Shown here: positions 26,044 to 34,173 of the stretch, one piece after another
How positions within the stretch are numbered: the stretch's first letter is position 1
Layout of the letters: each line of letters starts with the position of its first letter
Source of the DNA: Labrenzia sp. R4_2
Lineage (GTDB): Bacteria > Pseudomonadota > Alphaproteobacteria > Rhizobiales > Stappiaceae
Direction: 5' to 3'
DNA: 64,000 nucleotides
Assembly (NCBI RefSeq): GCF_017743865.1
Contig: NZ_JAGHRJ010000005.1
Span: 346,775 to 410,774 of the forward strand
The notes under the pieces: generated by a model
Databases searched by the model: none
What the model was told of the DNA's origin: nothing
The model's input: the letters and a program-made list of their open reading frames with translations, nothing else
Position numbers and translations under genes: made by a program

Positions 26044-26508
26044 TTACTCCTCCTGGAACCTGTTGAGCGGGATACGCGGATGGGGTGGGTTCTGTTCGGC
26101 CGCGACACTGAGCGCCGCGCATGTCACGGTGATCTGCCATTCCCAGCGGCCGGCGCTTTGATCGAGCAGTTGTTCCGCAGAGAGTTTGAGCGGGCCAGCC
26201 CCTTCGATATCGGCGTTCTGCAACACCTTCCGAAGGGTATCGAGGTGCGTATATGCACCGGTGCCGCCATATTCCCCTGACAAATAGAGCAAGATCGAGA
26301 ACTGCAATTCGCGGGTTTGCGCGGCATATGTGATGCCGGGTCCGTCCGCATACCGCGAGCCGGAATAATGAATGAGCGCGGCCGCATCGATCTTCGACAG
26401 ATCGAACGTGTCGGGCTTGGCCGGGAATTCCGCGACATAGAATACGGATGGCAGGAACCGCTTCATGCGCGCAAGGATCTGGTCCTGGACGGTTTGGATG
26501 ATGCTCAC
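26044..26508 (-). CDS. Mu gp37-like head-tail protein
   Basis: A 154-residue protein of the gp37 (DUF1834) type with ALIHYSGSRYA and ELQFSILLYL. Such proteins act at the head-tail junction or in tail completion. Start overlaps the gp36 stop (ATGA). Confidence 0.75.
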   Translation of the reverse strand: MSIIQTVQDQILARMKRFLPSVFYVAEFPAKPDTFDLSKIDAAALIHYSGSRYADGPGITYAAQTRELQFSILLYLSGEYGGTGAYTHLDTLRKVLQNADIEGAGPLKLSAEQLLDQSAGRWEWQITVTCAALSVAAEQNPPHPRIPLNRFQEE

Positions 26509-26981
26509 CGGTATCCCTCCAGGGCCGATGCGGCACGGCTTTCAGGAAAGGATCCGAGGATCCGGTCTGTTTGACCACCACCGTTGGCAAGACCAGCAAG
26601 ATTGGCCCCAAGGTCGGTCTTGCCGTCACGAACGCCCTTGAGCCAGTCCATGACATCCCGGTACCGGGTCCGGGTGGTCTCATCGACGGAGCCCGCATCG
26701 CCGACACGGTCGCGTAGCCAATAGATCACCAGATCGGACGCCGCGCCTTTCAAGGATGGCGGCATATCCGCCGTCGCGAGGGTGCCAAGACCCGGAAAAC
26801 GGGCAAGCACATACCCGTCAATGACGCTTTGCGCGCGGTCGATCTGGACCTGAAGCCGGTCCCGGTCGATGCTTGCACCGGTGGATGAGTTGAAGCCACC
26901 CACACGGGCAAGCGCCAAAAGCGTTTGCTCGTCGTGCAAGGCAATCAACTCATCGACCGTTAGATAGCGTCCGGTGGTCAT
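26505..26981 (-). CDS. Mu gp36-like protein (DUF1320)
   Basis: A 158-residue protein that begins MTTGRYLTVDELIALHDEQ and has AQSVIDGYVLARFP, the DUF1320 signature. It is a head-completion/adaptor protein following the capsid genes, as in Mu. Confidence 0.87.
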   Translation of the reverse strand: MTTGRYLTVDELIALHDEQTLLALARVGGFNSSTGASIDRDRLQVQIDRAQSVIDGYVLARFPGLGTLATADMPPSLKGAASDLVIYWLRDRVGDAGSVDETTRTRYRDVMDWLKGVRDGKTDLGANLAGLANGGGQTDRILGSFPESRAASALEGYR

Positions 26982-26999
26982 GGCTTTTAACGCCTCAGT

Positions 27000-27374
27000 T
27001 TACTCGGCTGACTTCGCCGCTTCCCAGAGGGACGCGACTTCATCTGCGGTCACATCGAACCCGGCAGCCAACTCCACGGCTTTCACCTTCGGCGTACCGG
27101 CCTGGGTAAAGTCCGTTTCCGGATTGAGGGACGCGATAGCGGCAGCAATGGCCTGTTCGCGGCCTTCACCAGACGGCGCAGCTGGTTGCTCTGTAGCGGC
27201 CGGGTCACTAGCCGGTTCGCTCGCCAATGACTCACCAACAACCTTGAGCCTCTTCAGCGGCATGGCCTCGCGGTCCGTCAGCTCAACGATGTTGCGGTCC
27301 GGATCATCCGGGGCATATCGGGTGCCATTGTGGCGTAGGGTAGCAAGGACCGGATGGGGGAAGCGCTCGGACAT
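27000..27374 (-). CDS. Mu gp35-like protein (HI1506-related)
   Basis: A 124-residue protein starting at ATG 27374 with AAGGAAA 8 nt upstream. The N-terminus describes a beta-strand region (RYAPDDPDRNIVELTDREA) and the C-terminus a small helical domain (GFDVTADEVASLWEAAK) with an Ala/Pro-rich linker. Position between capsid and gp36 equals Mu gp35. Family assignment is moderate. Confidence 0.65.
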   Translation of the reverse strand: MSERFPHPVLATLRHNGTRYAPDDPDRNIVELTDREAMPLKRLKVVGESLASEPASDPAATEQPAAPSGEGREQAIAAAIASLNPETDFTQAGTPKVKAVELAAGFDVTADEVASLWEAAKSAE

Positions 27375-27439
27375 TGTGATGGTTTCCTTGTTCAAAAAGA
27401 CAGAAAAGGAGACCCCGCTTAAATCGCGGGATCTGGAAC

Positions 27440-28372
27440 TTAAGCCGCGTTCTGGATGAGGAACCCGGCGCGCCGGGCAACGATCAATTCGCGCACGTCC
27501 TCGCCGGAGCGAACCAGCTTGCCGCCGCGCAGCCCCATATTGGCGGACATGGTTCCGGCCACCTTCTTGCCGTTTTGTGCGGTGTAGCCAAAGGTAATCC
27601 CGCCGCTTGTGTCGGCTGTTTTGTTGATGAACTGACCGGAGACAATGTTGTCCCAAACACGGGCAAGGACCGGGTCCTCACCGGGACGTTTGATGTTGAC
27701 CCGGCTTTCACCGACAAGGATGCGTTTGACTTCCAGAAGATCGGCAACCTGCTGATGGGACGCCCGGCCCTGATCGCCGCTATTGGCGTGAACCGCCTTG
27801 ACCACCTTGGGGTGTTTGCGGAAGGCCATCCACGCGCCGAACCCGAATGTGATCTGGTTCGGCCGCTGCCAACACGTCGCCATCAGATCTTCGATGATCG
27901 TCACCGGATCGCTGTTTGGATCAGTGAACATGTCGGCTCCGGCAAGAGCTTCAACATGATCGGCGTGATAGTTCGCCGGGTTCTTGATCAGGTTTGCTGT
28001 GCGAACCTCACGATCGAGCAGTACAATGTCGGTTGCGCGTTCTGCGGCCCGCTTTTCCGGGTCCCACTTGTTCTTCTTCGCTTCCGCGATGGTCTTGTTG
28101 TCGAGCGGCACGTCAATGCCGTACTCTTCCGTAGACCCGTCCTGTTCAGTGCCTTCGATCTCAACCTGGTTGGGCGCAGACCGGCGTCCGACACGGGTGT
28201 CGGGCAACGTGAAGGCTTCCGCCTCATCATAGACCTGGTACTTGAACGTGCCGCTGGAAGGGACACGTGGCAGAACCTGATCGGCGATCAGGCTGTAGTC
28301 CGGATTGGAGTAAGCGATGGCGATGGCCGTCAGAACCGGGCTTTCGGTAAACTGTTCGGTGGCGCTGGACAT
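27440..28372 (-). CDS. Major capsid protein
   Basis: A 310-residue HK97-fold type capsid protein (SNPDYSLIADQVLPRVP, TIAEAKKNKWDPEKRAAE, GFGAWMAFRKHPKVV). ATG 28372 with GAGG upstream is preferred over an in-frame TTG at 28378. It is the gpT equivalent, though it resembles the BcepMu/RcapMu-type capsid rather than Mu gpT. Confidence 0.88.
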   Translation of the reverse strand: MSSATEQFTESPVLTAIAIAYSNPDYSLIADQVLPRVPSSGTFKYQVYDEAEAFTLPDTRVGRRSAPNQVEIEGTEQDGSTEEYGIDVPLDNKTIAEAKKNKWDPEKRAAERATDIVLLDREVRTANLIKNPANYHADHVEALAGADMFTDPNSDPVTIIEDLMATCWQRPNQITFGFGAWMAFRKHPKVVKAVHANSGDQGRASHQQVADLLEVKRILVGESRVNIKRPGEDPVLARVWDNIVSGQFINKTADTSGGITFGYTAQNGKKVAGTMSANMGLRGGKLVRSGEDVRELIVARRAGFLIQNAA

Positions 28373-28415
28373 GGTCAAACCTCGTTAGAAAATGCGCTGG
28401 CGGAAGCGGATCCCG

Positions 28416-28796
28416 TTAAGCGGACGGGCCGTGCAAGATGGCGGGCTGGATGGTGGTGTGGCCGATGGTGCCAAGAACCCCGGCGCTTATTGCCCGGCCG
28501 ATGATTGGAACAGACGCTCCAACGCCTGGTTCCGCCTTGATCGCGCGGCCAGCCGCATCACTGGTCAACGGATCGCCAAATACGACTGGCCCACCGAATT
28601 CAACCTCGCGAATGTTGTCGAGGCAGACATCAACACGGTCGCCGATGGCTGCCGCGCCGCGAATGGCCGTTGTGCCCAACAACACATCACCGACGCCCGC
28701 ACGAGCCGCATGGCCCTCCGCTGATCCGAAGGTAACAAGGCGGCGTTTTTCGATAACGCTCTCGGCAGTGAAGTTCTTGATAAGGCCCAAATCCAT
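28416..28796 (-). CDS. DUF2190 capsid decoration protein
   Basis: A 126-residue, Gly/Ala/Val-rich protein with the DUF2190 pattern (RRLVTFGSAEGHAARA; GRAISAGVLGTIGHTTI). Such proteins stabilise the head surface as trimers. It lies between protease/scaffold and capsid. Confidence 0.8.
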   Translation of the reverse strand: MDLGLIKNFTAESVIEKRRLVTFGSAEGHAARAGVGDVLLGTTAIRGAAAIGDRVDVCLDNIREVEFGGPVVFGDPLTSDAAGRAIKAEPGVGASVPIIGRAISAGVLGTIGHTTIQPAILHGPSA

Positions 28797-28842
28797 TGGT
28801 CCGGCTCCTGTCTGGTGTTCTTCAAGAAGATGCGGGACGGCG

Positions 28843-29361
28843 TTAAGCCGTCAGACCGCGCATTTGTTCGATGTGAGAAACGGCATCGGAAATCGAGACC
28901 TCGATCCCGGATGCGGCTTGCTCGGCCTGGAACGCGAGCGCCGCACGGGCGATGTCTTCAGCATCGTCCGGATTGCTTGGGGGCGGATCGCCAAGATCGA
29001 TTTCGCCAAACTGGACGATCTGCGGTGCGGCTTCGAAGAGCGACTTTGCAAGTTCCAAAAGGCCCGTTTTGGTTTCCTGACCGTCTTCGGAGAAAGACAC
29101 CTCGCCGGTGTCCGTTGCCGCGATGCCATCCAAAAGCGCCACCACCTTTGGCTTTGCCCCAGTCGGCAGTCGCCGGTCATTGATCAATCCTTCGGCAAAG
29201 GCGAGATGGTCGGCATGACGCTGATCACGCTCACGCTGTGCAAGCGCGGCTTCGCGCTGAGTAATATCCGCCTCGCGGGCCGCGAACTCCGGATTGTCCA
29301 CCGGTTGCGTGGTTGCCGGTGTGGTTGCCGGTGCGGTTGGTTGGGTCGGGGTGCCGGACAT
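28843..29361 (-). CDS. Nested scaffold protein (Mu Z-like), inner start
   Basis: In-frame ATG 29361 (MSGTPTQPTAP) is preceded by AAGGAG (29368-29373) with 6-nt spacing, an almost ideal ribosome-binding site inside the protease gene. The 172-residue product would be the scaffold domain alone. The Mu I/Z pair works this way, so a separate product is likely. Confidence 0.72.
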   Translation of the reverse strand: MSGTPTQPTAPATTPATTQPVDNPEFAAREADITQREAALAQRERDQRHADHLAFAEGLINDRRLPTGAKPKVVALLDGIAATDTGEVSFSEDGQETKTGLLELAKSLFEAAPQIVQFGEIDLGDPPPSNPDDAEDIARAALAFQAEQAASGIEVSISDAVSHIEQMRGLTA

Positions 29362-30024
29362 GTCGGGCTCCTTCGGTGTCGTGGGAATTTTTGAAGACGG
29401 ATCTGAAAATTCGGGCTGGGGCGCTGGTTCGCTGCCTGCCTCATCGATCCAGTTGATGCGCCATTCCGGCATGGCCTGGTCGGCGGTTTCCAGATCGAAC
29501 TTATCAATCAGAAATTCCCGCATGCGTCGGAAGATGCTCGCAACATCGCGCAGGGCCGGTTCACCGAACTCAATGGTGATTGCCACATTTGCATCCCCGG
29601 CAAACTGAACCGGCTTCAGGCCCGGCACAGCCGGGGGCGCAGCACCAAGAAAGCCGACATGTTTGGGATAGAGTTCACCCCCCGCCGGATTGGCTGTGGA
29701 ACCCGGAGCATAAAAGGACATGGAGATGCGCTTGTAGCGCCCGTCCTTGACCGCTTCTTCAAAGCCAGGTTCCAGTTCGCCGATTTCGGCAAAGAGCCGG
29801 TCCGCATCCGTGTCATAGGTGAACTTGTCCACCCATCCATAGGCCGGGGCATCAGTTTTGGGGTGACCGACAACAACCGGAACAGGATGAGCCTTGGCAT
29901 CGTATCGCGCAGCAAGAGCGCTCAAGTCCTCCGCAGTCGCGGTAAAAGACGCGCCGGACATGGCGGTGAAGGTTCCAGGCCGGAACACTTCGATCTTGCG
30001 GGATGTGGATGTCGTTTGCGGCAC
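28843..30024 (-). CDS. Phage prohead protease with scaffold domain (Mu I)
   Basis: A 393-residue protein. GTG 30024 is chosen because GGAG lies 9 nt upstream and the predicted late transcription start is near 30050; the longest frame (TTG 30072) would begin before it. The protease half (FRPGTFTAMSGASFTATAEDL, VVVGHPKTDAPAYGWV, RYKRISMSFYA with a Ser) matches Mu gpI. The C-terminal third is scaffold-like: Pro/Thr-rich, then coiled coil (AAREADITQREAALAQRERD). In Mu the same gene encodes protease and, from an inner start, scaffold. Confidence 0.87.
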   Translation of the reverse strand: MPQTTSTSRKIEVFRPGTFTAMSGASFTATAEDLSALAARYDAKAHPVPVVVGHPKTDAPAYGWVDKFTYDTDADRLFAEIGELEPGFEEAVKDGRYKRISMSFYAPGSTANPAGGELYPKHVGFLGAAPPAVPGLKPVQFAGDANVAITIEFGEPALRDVASIFRRMREFLIDKFDLETADQAMPEWRINWIDEAGSEPAPQPEFSDPSSKIPTTPKEPDMSGTPTQPTAPATTPATTQPVDNPEFAAREADITQREAALAQRERDQRHADHLAFAEGLINDRRLPTGAKPKVVALLDGIAATDTGEVSFSEDGQETKTGLLELAKSLFEAAPQIVQFGEIDLGDPPPSNPDDAEDIARAALAFQAEQAASGIEVSISDAVSHIEQMRGLTA

Positions 30025-30056
30025 GGGCCGGAACTCCAGATTTGAAACTGGAGGCG

Positions 30057-30097
30057 ACCATGGCAGGCTCAAAACAAAAACGCGCCGGAACTGTTCC
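30057..30097 (-). promoter_or_regulatory. PI-like late promoter of the protease-capsid-tail operon
   Basis: GGAACTGTTCC (30087-30097) is followed on the minus strand by GGCGC and a -10-like CATGGT 25-30 bases on. The predicted leader to GTG 30024 is about 26 nt. This is the position of Mu PI. Confidence 0.6.
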
Positions 30098-30334
30098 GCC
30101 GCGTGTGTTCTGAGGTCTGATTGAACGGAACCCTAATCGCCGGATCCGGACAGTGCAACCGCCTCCAGCGGAACAGACGGGCGTGCCGGACAGTCACAAG
30201 GCGCTTTGCAGGGCTTCTAACGCACCTTTAACGGGCCTTGCCGGGTTTTTAGGGATCATCACATCAGACAGCGTTTTGAGTACATTGATGGGTGGTGTCT
30301 AGCGTTCTTGCTTTTGGGACAGATATGACAATCG

Positions 30335-32227
30335 ATGATTGTACATCTATCCTTGCCCGAATTACACTCGAACGGTCTATTTTTAACCTTTTTGAGCGCG
30401 TTCATGATTGATTGGTTGATCACGTTTTTACAAGACTTCAAACAAGCGAAAGGCGCTTTGAGCAGTTTCGAGTTAATCATTGCGCTGTCGGCAATTTTCA
30501 TTCCCCTTACGTCGTTTTTCGGAATTCTGATGATTGGGTCTTACCGGTTTGCAAGGCGTCGGTACATGGCAGATATCAAGGAAGCCGAGGAAATCCGGCA
30601 CAAGCTCGCCGCTCGTGAAGACAGCATTAAGGATTTGAAATCCGAAATTGAAAAAAGCCAATTGACTATTTCCGCCCTTGAGGCAAAAGGGGCTGAGTTC
30701 TTTCTCAGCCAGTTGGCAAGAGAGGCCAGAGATGGAAACTTCGAACGCGAAGTTCATCTCTCTGAGTCTTATCTCGCAGATCAAAAAGAAGCGCTATCCC
30801 GAGCCTTTCGGACGTTGATGGCAGACGCGATCGAGAACGCGGCGCTTGAAGGCGCTCCAGGTTACGCCAATGCGCGCCTTTATGCGCTAGCAGGTTTGGT
30901 ATTGCGCAAGGATGACATCGACCTGCGGGAGTTAGCTGATCAACTCCGGGCCGCCGAAGCCGCAGCCGGAGGTGGGGCCACGGTGAGGCTGAAAACCCAA
31001 GATAACGTGATTCCGTCCAACCTAGACGCTCTGGCAACTGCATACGAGAAAGCTTGGCTAGCAGGGCGCTACAGACTTGCTATGGAGTTGGCCAAACATG
31101 GCTTGCGGGCAGCGCTGCGCACTGCTCCAATCGCATCGGATTTGTGTTTAGGCTGGCGCCAAAGTCAGACAGTCTCAACACAGTTTAGCGGGTACCCTCT
31201 AAAGGCTTTGGAATCCGCAAAGGCTCTCTTGCTGGAACAAGAACAGTTAAACGGCAAGGATCACCCGAACACACTTTCAACAAGGTATCTGATCGCTGCC
31301 TGCCTTCACGACGCAGGCGAAGCGGAAAAGGCCCTGGTAGCCGCACAAGCTCTCTTGCCGGATCAAGAACGGATAAACGGCAGGGATCATCAGCACACTC
31401 TTGTAACGCGGTATTTGATCGCGTCCTGCCTTCACATCACAGGTGCAGCGGAAAAGGCCCTGGTGGCCGCAGAGGCTTTCTTGCCGGATCAAGAACGTGT
31501 GAACGGCAAGGATCATCCACACACTCTCACAACGCGGTATCTGATCGTATCGAGCCTCAATGCAACTGGCGAAGCGGAAAAGGCAATGGAGGCCGCAAAG
31601 GCTCTCTTGCCGGATCAAGAACGTGTAAACGGCAAGGATCACCCGAATACCCTTTCAACACGACATTTGATCGCTCTTTGCCTTCAAGGTATAGGCCTGT
31701 CGGAAGAGGCGCTGGAAGCCGCAGAGGCCCTTTTGCCGGATGAAGAGCGGGTGAACGGCGAGGATCACCCACACACGCTTGCAACGCGGTTTTTGATCGC
31801 GTCTTGCCTCAATGACGTAGGCGCGCCAGAAAAGGCGCTAGAGGCCGCACAGTCACTTTTGCCGGATCAAGAAAAGGTGAGCGGCAAGGTTCACCCGATC
31901 ACCCTTTCAACGCGGTATTTGTTTGCGGACTGCCTTTACGACACAGGTGCAGTGGAAAGGGCTCTGGAGATTGCACGGGAACTCCTCGTTGAGTTTCCAC
32001 CCCTTGTTGGAGAACTCCATCCAAGAACACTTAAAGTGAAGACACTTGCGGCGACGTGTCTTCTGGATCTCAATCAATCGGAAGAAGCGGAAGAAATCCA
32101 TGCAACTGTCATGCGGGACTGGCAGACTTTAGGCGCGAAAGACACGCACCCGGATGTACAACGCGCACTCCAAGTTGCCAATGAGCTTGCAAGACAGGAT
32201 TGCAAGGCGTCCGCCAAAGATATCTGA
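30335..32227 (+). CDS. Membrane-anchored TPR protein, lysogenic cargo
   Basis: A 630-residue protein on the strand opposite to the late genes. Two hydrophobic segments at the N-terminus (LFLTFLSAFMIDWLITFL; ELIIALSAIFIPLTSFFGILMI) should anchor it in the inner membrane. A coiled coil follows (residues 85-130), then a mixed domain, and from about residue 298 seven 42-residue kinesin-light-chain-like TPR repeats with the core DQERVNGKDHPHTL. The start may be ATG 30335 or ATG 30404; neither has a good ribosome-binding site. It sits between genes G and I, just upstream of the PI-like promoter, where an extra gene does least harm. Superinfection exclusion or defence sensing is possible but unproven. 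Confidence 0.8.
   Translation: MIVHLSLPELHSNGLFLTFLSAFMIDWLITFLQDFKQAKGALSSFELIIALSAIFIPLTSFFGILMIGSYRFARRRYMADIKEAEEIRHKLAAREDSIKDLKSEIEKSQLTISALEAKGAEFFLSQLAREARDGNFEREVHLSESYLADQKEALSRAFRTLMADAIENAALEGAPGYANARLYALAGLVLRKDDIDLRELADQLRAAEAAAGGGATVRLKTQDNVIPSNLDALATAYEKAWLAGRYRLAMELAKHGLRAALRTAPIASDLCLGWRQSQTVSTQFSGYPLKALESAKALLLEQEQLNGKDHPNTLSTRYLIAACLHDAGEAEKALVAAQALLPDQERINGRDHQHTLVTRYLIASCLHITGAAEKALVAAEAFLPDQERVNGKDHPHTLTTRYLIVSSLNATGEAEKAMEAAKALLPDQERVNGKDHPNTLSTRHLIALCLQGIGLSEEALEAAEALLPDEERVNGEDHPHTLATRFLIASCLNDVGAPEKALEAAQSLLPDQEKVSGKVHPITLSTRYLFADCLYDTGAVERALEIARELLVEFPPLVGELHPRTLKVKTLAATCLLDLNQSEEAEEIHATVMRDWQTLGAKDTHPDVQRALQVANELARQDCKASAKDI
31226..32107 (+). repeat. Seven tandem 126-bp coding repeats (42-residue TPR units)
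   Basis: From 31226 the gene repeats with a strict 126-bp period. Six units are close copies of CTCTTGCCGGATCAAGAACG-type sequence with few changes, and the seventh is divergent. The high DNA-level identity suggests recent expansion or repeat-number variation. Confidence 0.8.
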
Positions 32228-32248
32228 TCCTCTTTATGTGTAAGACAA

Positions 32249-32740
32249 TCAGCCCTCCAACCAGGCAATCAACTCCTCTTTCACTGCCGCCCCATCATCC
32301 CGCCCAATGCCGATGTAAGGGCGCGGCGGGATGACGGCTGCCTTGGCATAGACTGCTCCGTTCGATCCGGCCGGGATCCGCAATGCTTTCGCCCGGCGCG
32401 GCCGGATCAATGCCCCATGCTGCATGACATGGACTTTGGGGTGATTGAGTTTCGTGCCAACTTCCGCCTTTGAGGCGCTATGGGTGTGGTGGATGGACCC
32501 GAACAGCTCGCCGCGATCGCGCAAGATGCCTGATTTGCTGCGCCGGTTGAGCAAGGTGAGTGCGGACAAGCCAGGCCAAGGCTCACCGCCGGGGCCAACC
32601 TCGCGCATGAACCGGTCAACCGTCTGGTCATAAAGTGTCAGGCCGATGATCTTGTGCGCCATCGCCTCATCGCCGGTCTTTTCGATCAGCTCTTCGATTT
32701 CCGGTTCAAGATCTGTCGTATCGAAGCGGAAGGTCAGCAT
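32249..32740 (-). CDS. Virion morphogenesis protein (Mu gpG-like)
   Basis: A 163-residue protein of the phage virion morphogenesis family (LYDQTVDRFMREVGPGGEPWPGLS, GILRDRGELFGSI, PPRPYIGIG). In Mu, G follows F and acts in head-tail joining. It converges with the TPR gene, leaving 21 bp between the stops. Confidence 0.85.
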   Translation of the reverse strand: MLTFRFDTTDLEPEIEELIEKTGDEAMAHKIIGLTLYDQTVDRFMREVGPGGEPWPGLSALTLLNRRSKSGILRDRGELFGSIHHTHSASKAEVGTKLNHPKVHVMQHGALIRPRRAKALRIPAGSNGAVYAKAAVIPPRPYIGIGRDDGAAVKEELIAWLEG

Positions 32741-32851
32741 TTGAGTTTCCTTGTTCCAGGAACTATATTAACTGGTATGAGACGGAGCTGTGGACCGGTG
32801 CGGGTCTCCCAATCCAGCTTCGCTCAGGGCGGCCCGCATCGGCCGCCTTTT

Positions 32852-34093
32852 TCATGTCTCCGGATCTTCCTCTTGGCGGCGGAACAGAAGAGCACCACGA
32901 CGCCACGCTTCAACATTTGTGTAGTTGAGCTTCTTCGACCGGCCTTTGGTCGCGTTGTAAGCTGAGGTCCCGCGCCAGCCGAACCGCGACCATTCAAACA
33001 CGATCACCCCGGCAAGGTTCGGCGCGGTGCGTAGGTACCGCCGTTTCAGGATCCATGCCTTGCGCCCCTCATGCCACTCCCAGTCAACCCAGATCTCATC
33101 GGGATCCTTCACGGCTTCGGCAAGGTGCAACAAGCCCGAGACACGCGCGGTGACGGGCTGACCGCGCGCGTTGAACAATTTGCTGGTGCCATCCGGACGG
33201 CGGAACAAGTCCTCCGAGATGAGGACTGCATGACCAGCCTTGTCGCGGAAGAGAGATGGATCATCAGGCGCGGCGGCGAATTCATCCAGAAACGCCTTCA
33301 CGTAAGATTCAGCTGGAAGATCCTTTCCCAACTCTGGCGTACTCAGAGGCCGGTTTGTGACCATCGCTGGCAAGTTGGTAATCCCAGGCAGCTCCATCTG
33401 TTTGTCGGGCGCAGCTTGAAGTTCACGCGGCACAAGCCCATCCGCCCAGGTTCGTCCTGGCGCATAGGCCCAGCCCATGTCCGTACCCTTGGGATAGTCG
33501 AGCAGGTCGCCCGTGGCGGGATCCGCACGGCGCTCCGTTTCAATTTTGGGCGATGGGTCCGGACCCTCTTTGCCAAGCCTCTTGAGCTTCGCCTTTGAGA
33601 CCGGCCGGACGCCGCAGCCACATTTCCAGCCGTTGGGCGGATAGTAGGTCTGCCACCACGGATCATCGGCTCTCAGGATCAACCCGTCCCAGCCTTGATG
33701 CTCTTCGCGAGGATCGTTGGGAACCCGGTTCAGACCGTGGACATATTCCCAAAAGGGATAGACCTTCAAGACATCCGGGTCGGTCAGCTGAGAATAGTGC
33801 CCGGCAGCGTAAACGGATTTCAGGTTGGTTTCATAAATGACGCGCGCGCGCCATTCCCGGCCGCCCTTGTAATCCCAGCCATGGCGTTTGACGATCTCAT
33901 CGAACCGGTCGAGAAAACCGGGATGATAGGTATCGTCCTTGTCCAGCCAACCCTTGAACGGCAGGCCTTTGGCGATCGCATCGTCAATCGCGGACTGAAA
34001 ATCCTCCAGAAGGGCGTCCCTGGTGGCACCGGCCACCACAAAGGCGCGGTCATGCGCATGATGCAGAAGATCGTGCCAATGGTTGGTCGGCAA
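32852..34093 (-). CDS. Minor head protein F (Mu gp30, SPP1 gp7-like)
   Basis: A 413-residue head morphogenesis protein with YHPGFLDRFDEIVKRHGW, RARVIYETNLKSVYAAGHY and the metal-like CGCGVRPVSK region. The given start is TTG 34093, but conserved F-type sequence (DAIAFHRQKVRLPT) continues upstream in the same frame to at least 34180 with no ATG or GTG. That places the frame directly behind an A AAA AAC heptamer in the portal gene, so F may also be made as a -1 frameshift fusion with the portal protein. Confidence 0.82.
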   Translation of the reverse strand: MPTNHWHDLLHHAHDRAFVVAGATRDALLEDFQSAIDDAIAKGLPFKGWLDKDDTYHPGFLDRFDEIVKRHGWDYKGGREWRARVIYETNLKSVYAAGHYSQLTDPDVLKVYPFWEYVHGLNRVPNDPREEHQGWDGLILRADDPWWQTYYPPNGWKCGCGVRPVSKAKLKRLGKEGPDPSPKIETERRADPATGDLLDYPKGTDMGWAYAPGRTWADGLVPRELQAAPDKQMELPGITNLPAMVTNRPLSTPELGKDLPAESYVKAFLDEFAAAPDDPSLFRDKAGHAVLISEDLFRRPDGTSKLFNARGQPVTARVSGLLHLAEAVKDPDEIWVDWEWHEGRKAWILKRRYLRTAPNLAGVIVFEWSRFGWRGTSAYNATKGRSKKLNYTNVEAWRRGALLFRRQEEDPET

Positions 34094-34173
34094 GCGGACC
34101 TTTTGCCGGTGGAATGCGATCGCATCGGCCAGAGACCCGCCATCTTCATCTGCAAAGGCAGCAGGTGCAGGAT

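Noticed and set aside
31277..31642. Leftward frame with internal repeats
   Set aside because: It only mirrors the 126-bp repeats of the TPR gene on the other strand.
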